Of a DNA stretch of 7,474 nt, positions 5,916 through 7,474 are shown piece after piece. The first letter of the stretch is position 1. Every line of letters starts with the position of its first letter. The translations under genes and the position numbers were made by a program. The stretch comes from Cytophagaceae bacterium (GTDB taxonomy: Bacteria; Bacteroidota; Bacteroidia; Cytophagales; Spirosomataceae): contig CANIYB010000116.1 in the NCBI GenBank assembly GCA_947471105.1, forward strand, positions 1 to 7,474. The letters run 5' to 3'. The notes beneath the pieces were generated by a model, which saw nothing but the letters and a program-made list of their open reading frames with translations, had not been told where the DNA came from and searched no databases.

Positions 5916-7222
5916 AGTAAGTTTAGTTTTTTAAGTATGTGATTTCCTAATTTTTTTCCTTGTGATTGACCCGAAGCGATTCCATCCATAAAATGAATTC
6001 CCCCATAAAAACGTGAAATACTGGCTTCTTCAGCCGCTTGATTAAACGACTTAAAAGGCCTAGCCTCGATGCCATATCGGGTTTCCACGGTATCCACATA
6101 AGAAAAATTTTCTCCTATGAAATGTGTTAAAATCACGGCGGCCGTAGATGAGACCGTTGAATGGCCACTCGGATACTCCGGAAATGGTGGAGTCTGTAAA
6201 AAAGGTTTCCAAGTTGGGTCTATTAATTTCCGGACGGCTGTTTCCGGGCGAATGCGATTGCTGTGGTATTTCTCACGCCAACAAACCCAAAAGGCGTCTT
6301 GCATGCTCACAGATAATACGGTGCGGACCAACAAGCTATGCCCGAAGTCCAATTTTTTCTTTGCACAAGCAATCGCCGAAATGCCCATCCAATGTGCGCC
6401 AGGAGAAATCTTCTTCATGGCGATTAATAAGTGTCCATTGGAGGAAAGCGCAAAAGGATTACAATCCCAAAAAGCAGCAATTTTCTGTTCCTCCTGTTTT
6501 TTACCCGCCAAATAAACCTGGTTTGCCAACGTATAAAATTCAGAACGCTGATCGCTTGAATATGCTTTAGGAGGTTCAATTTCAAATGCTGAAACATCAG
6601 ATTCAGACAATGAATAATTTCTGATTTTAGCAAAATAGGGCTCAACGGCCGGAAAGTAGCCCGGTGGCGTTGGATACCAATATCCGTCTTTCTTGTCAGG
6701 AGTATATCGCGGAAAGTTGGACAGCGTATTATATCGGTCGGCTTTTGCATATGCTAATATATTCTTGGCCACTAATGCGCCAATAGCCTTAGAATTTTCC
6801 ACAAGCTCTGAAGATAAGCCAATCGATTTGCATGAGTCCAAGTAATTATTTTCCCAAAGTTCCATCCGCTTGCCCGAGGGCTGGATTTTTTTGGATACTT
6901 CCATCATGGCAATGATCGCCGCCAAGTTAGGATCCGAATGCGTAAAATCGATTTTCTCAAAGGTTGGATATCCATTCAAATGTTCAGATATACGTGGTAG
7001 CGTGGAGTCATGGGCCGAAATAACCTGATATCCAGCTAAGCAAGTATAGGAGAAAAATCGCATGGCCAATGGGGGATTTGTGACATCGTGAATCATCAAC
7101 TCCGTCATTTCACCTAATACTTTATCAATCTCTCGACCCGAAAAATCTACTTTTTTATTTTCTGTTTTGCAAGAAAAAATAGCGCATAAACATATCGTAA
7201 CTAGTAAAATATTTCTCATCAT
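5912..7222 (-). CDS. PAP2/vanadium-dependent haloperoxidase-like lipoprotein
   Basis: A 436-residue protein beginning with a hydrophobic signal and lipobox AIFSC, Cys18 being the predicted lipidated residue, so it is probably membrane anchored. The C-terminal half is a PAP2/vanadium chloroperoxidase-type domain with the three oxyanion-binding motifs: K-x6-RP (Lys318, Arg325-Pro326), PSGH (351-354, His354 as acid/base), and SR-x5-H (Ser403, Arg404, His410 as the vanadate/phosphate ligand). The usual Asp three residues after that His is Gly here, with an Asp one position earlier (HFMDG). Whether it is a haloperoxidase or a phosphatase cannot be decided from sequence. The first ATG at 7222 overlaps the upstream stop as ATGA; the second ATG (7219) gives a more typical signal peptide start and is an alternative. 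The downstream DUF1080 gene overlaps its stop in the same way. Confidence 0.88.
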   Translation of the reverse strand: MMRNILLVTICLCAIFSCKTENKKVDFSGREIDKVLGEMTELMIHDVTNPPLAMRFFSYTCLAGYQVISAHDSTLPRISEHLNGYPTFEKIDFTHSDPNLAAIIAMMEVSKKIQPSGKRMELWENNYLDSCKSIGLSSELVENSKAIGALVAKNILAYAKADRYNTLSNFPRYTPDKKDGYWYPTPPGYFPAVEPYFAKIRNYSLSESDVSAFEIEPPKAYSSDQRSEFYTLANQVYLAGKKQEEQKIAAFWDCNPFALSSNGHLLIAMKKISPGAHWMGISAIACAKKKLDFGHSLLVRTVLSVSMQDAFWVCWREKYHSNRIRPETAVRKLIDPTWKPFLQTPPFPEYPSGHSTVSSTAAVILTHFIGENFSYVDTVETRYGIEARPFKSFNQAAEEASISRFYGGIHFMDGIASGQSQGKKLGNHILKKLNLL

Positions 7223-7474
7223 TTCCGCATTTTGTAAGATTCCACGCCCAAAGAATTAATACCAAAATACCAATGATCCTCCACTTTCAACATAGACCTT
7301 ACATCACCTTTGAGCCAAAAACCACTCTTTTTTTGCGGTACCAGATTAAAATTTAATTGGCCATCCCCCAGCAACAAAAGTCCATAATTAGCATCCATTT
7401 TCCCTATTCGCAATTTTGCATGATTCATATTACCCGCCATAACAATATCTAAATGTCCATCCGCATTCACATCA
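7219..7474 (-). CDS. FG-GAP/VCBS-repeat protein, C-terminal part only
   Basis: The open frame continues to the right edge of the window, so only about the last 84 residues are seen; the apparent GTG start at 7470 is internal. It begins with D-V-N-A-D-G-H-L-D, a calcium-binding DxNxDGxxD loop typical of FG-GAP/VCBS beta-propeller repeats. It continues with VMAGN, KMDANYGLLLLGDG and a SGFWLKGDVRSM stretch, a C-terminal pattern seen in large secreted VCBS/CRTAC-type Bacteroidota proteins. The stop TGA (7221-7219) overlaps the ATG of the next gene, so it is the upstream member of the operon with the haloperoxidase-like lipoprotein. The ligand and function are unknown; binding or adhesion at the cell surface is the family-level expectation. 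Confidence 0.8.
   Translation of the reverse strand, partial: DVNADGHLDIVMAGNMNHAKLRIGKMDANYGLLLLGDGQLNFNLVPQKKSGFWLKGDVRSMLKVEDHWYFGINSLGVESYKMRK

Noticed and set aside
6117..6570. Plus-strand open frames of 130-140 codons within the haloperoxidase-like gene
   Set aside because: They overlap antisense to a clearly recognised gene with intact catalytic motifs and resemble no known protein.

Overview
The window looks like a chromosomal piece of a low-GC Bacteroidota bacterium, probably Cytophagales-like (the order is a guess). The evidence is the Bacteroidota-type -33/-7 promoter (TTTG, 19 bases, TAnnTTTG), the lack of Shine-Dalgarno sequences before the start codons, and the gene families: an HSDL2-type short-chain dehydrogenase, a Bacteroidota-style DUF1080 protein, a PAP2/vanadium-haloperoxidase lipoprotein and an FG-GAP/VCBS protein. 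No mobile elements, rRNA, tRNA or CRISPR arrays were seen.

Layout. Positions 1-968 (minus strand) carry an SDR gene followed 4 nt later by the start of a YheT-like alpha/beta hydrolase that leaves the window. Positions 969-1077 are a divergent promoter region. Positions 1078-2811 (plus) hold hemA (glutamyl-tRNA reductase) and recX. Positions 2812-2980 are a compact regulatory region. Positions 2981-5018 (plus) hold a PLP aminotransferase and tyrA (prephenate dehydrogenase), overlapping by 11 bp. A bidirectional terminator at 5005-5040 separates these from a convergent minus-strand operon: a VCBS-repeat protein (partial, reaching the right edge), then a PAP2/haloperoxidase-like lipoprotein, then a DUF1080 protein. 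These last three genes are joined by ATGA stop/start overlaps.

The most interesting region is 2817-2980. It holds a full-match Bacteroidota promoter; a 21-codon ORF too short for routine gene calling with six Tyr codons (including Tyr-Tyr and Tyr-Tyr-Tyr runs) and two Phe codons; and a mutually exclusive antiterminator/terminator pair. The sequence GCCGGTT, which starts on the last base of the leader stop codon, is perfectly complementary to AACCGGC, and AACCGGC is also the 5' arm of a terminator with a T-tract that runs up to the aminotransferase ATG. This is the expected layout of ribosome-mediated attenuation that senses charged tRNA-Tyr, placed in front of tyrosine-biosynthesis genes. The predicted transcription start falls about one base before the leader ATG, so the leader mRNA may be leaderless or nearly so.

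Pathway logic: prephenate is oxidised by TyrA to 4-hydroxyphenylpyruvate, and the adjacent aminotransferase plausibly converts that to tyrosine. TyrA has no C-terminal ACT domain, so transcript-level control by the leader may replace allosteric feedback. The hemA-recX pair and the right-hand surface/secreted operon appear functionally unrelated to tyrosine synthesis.
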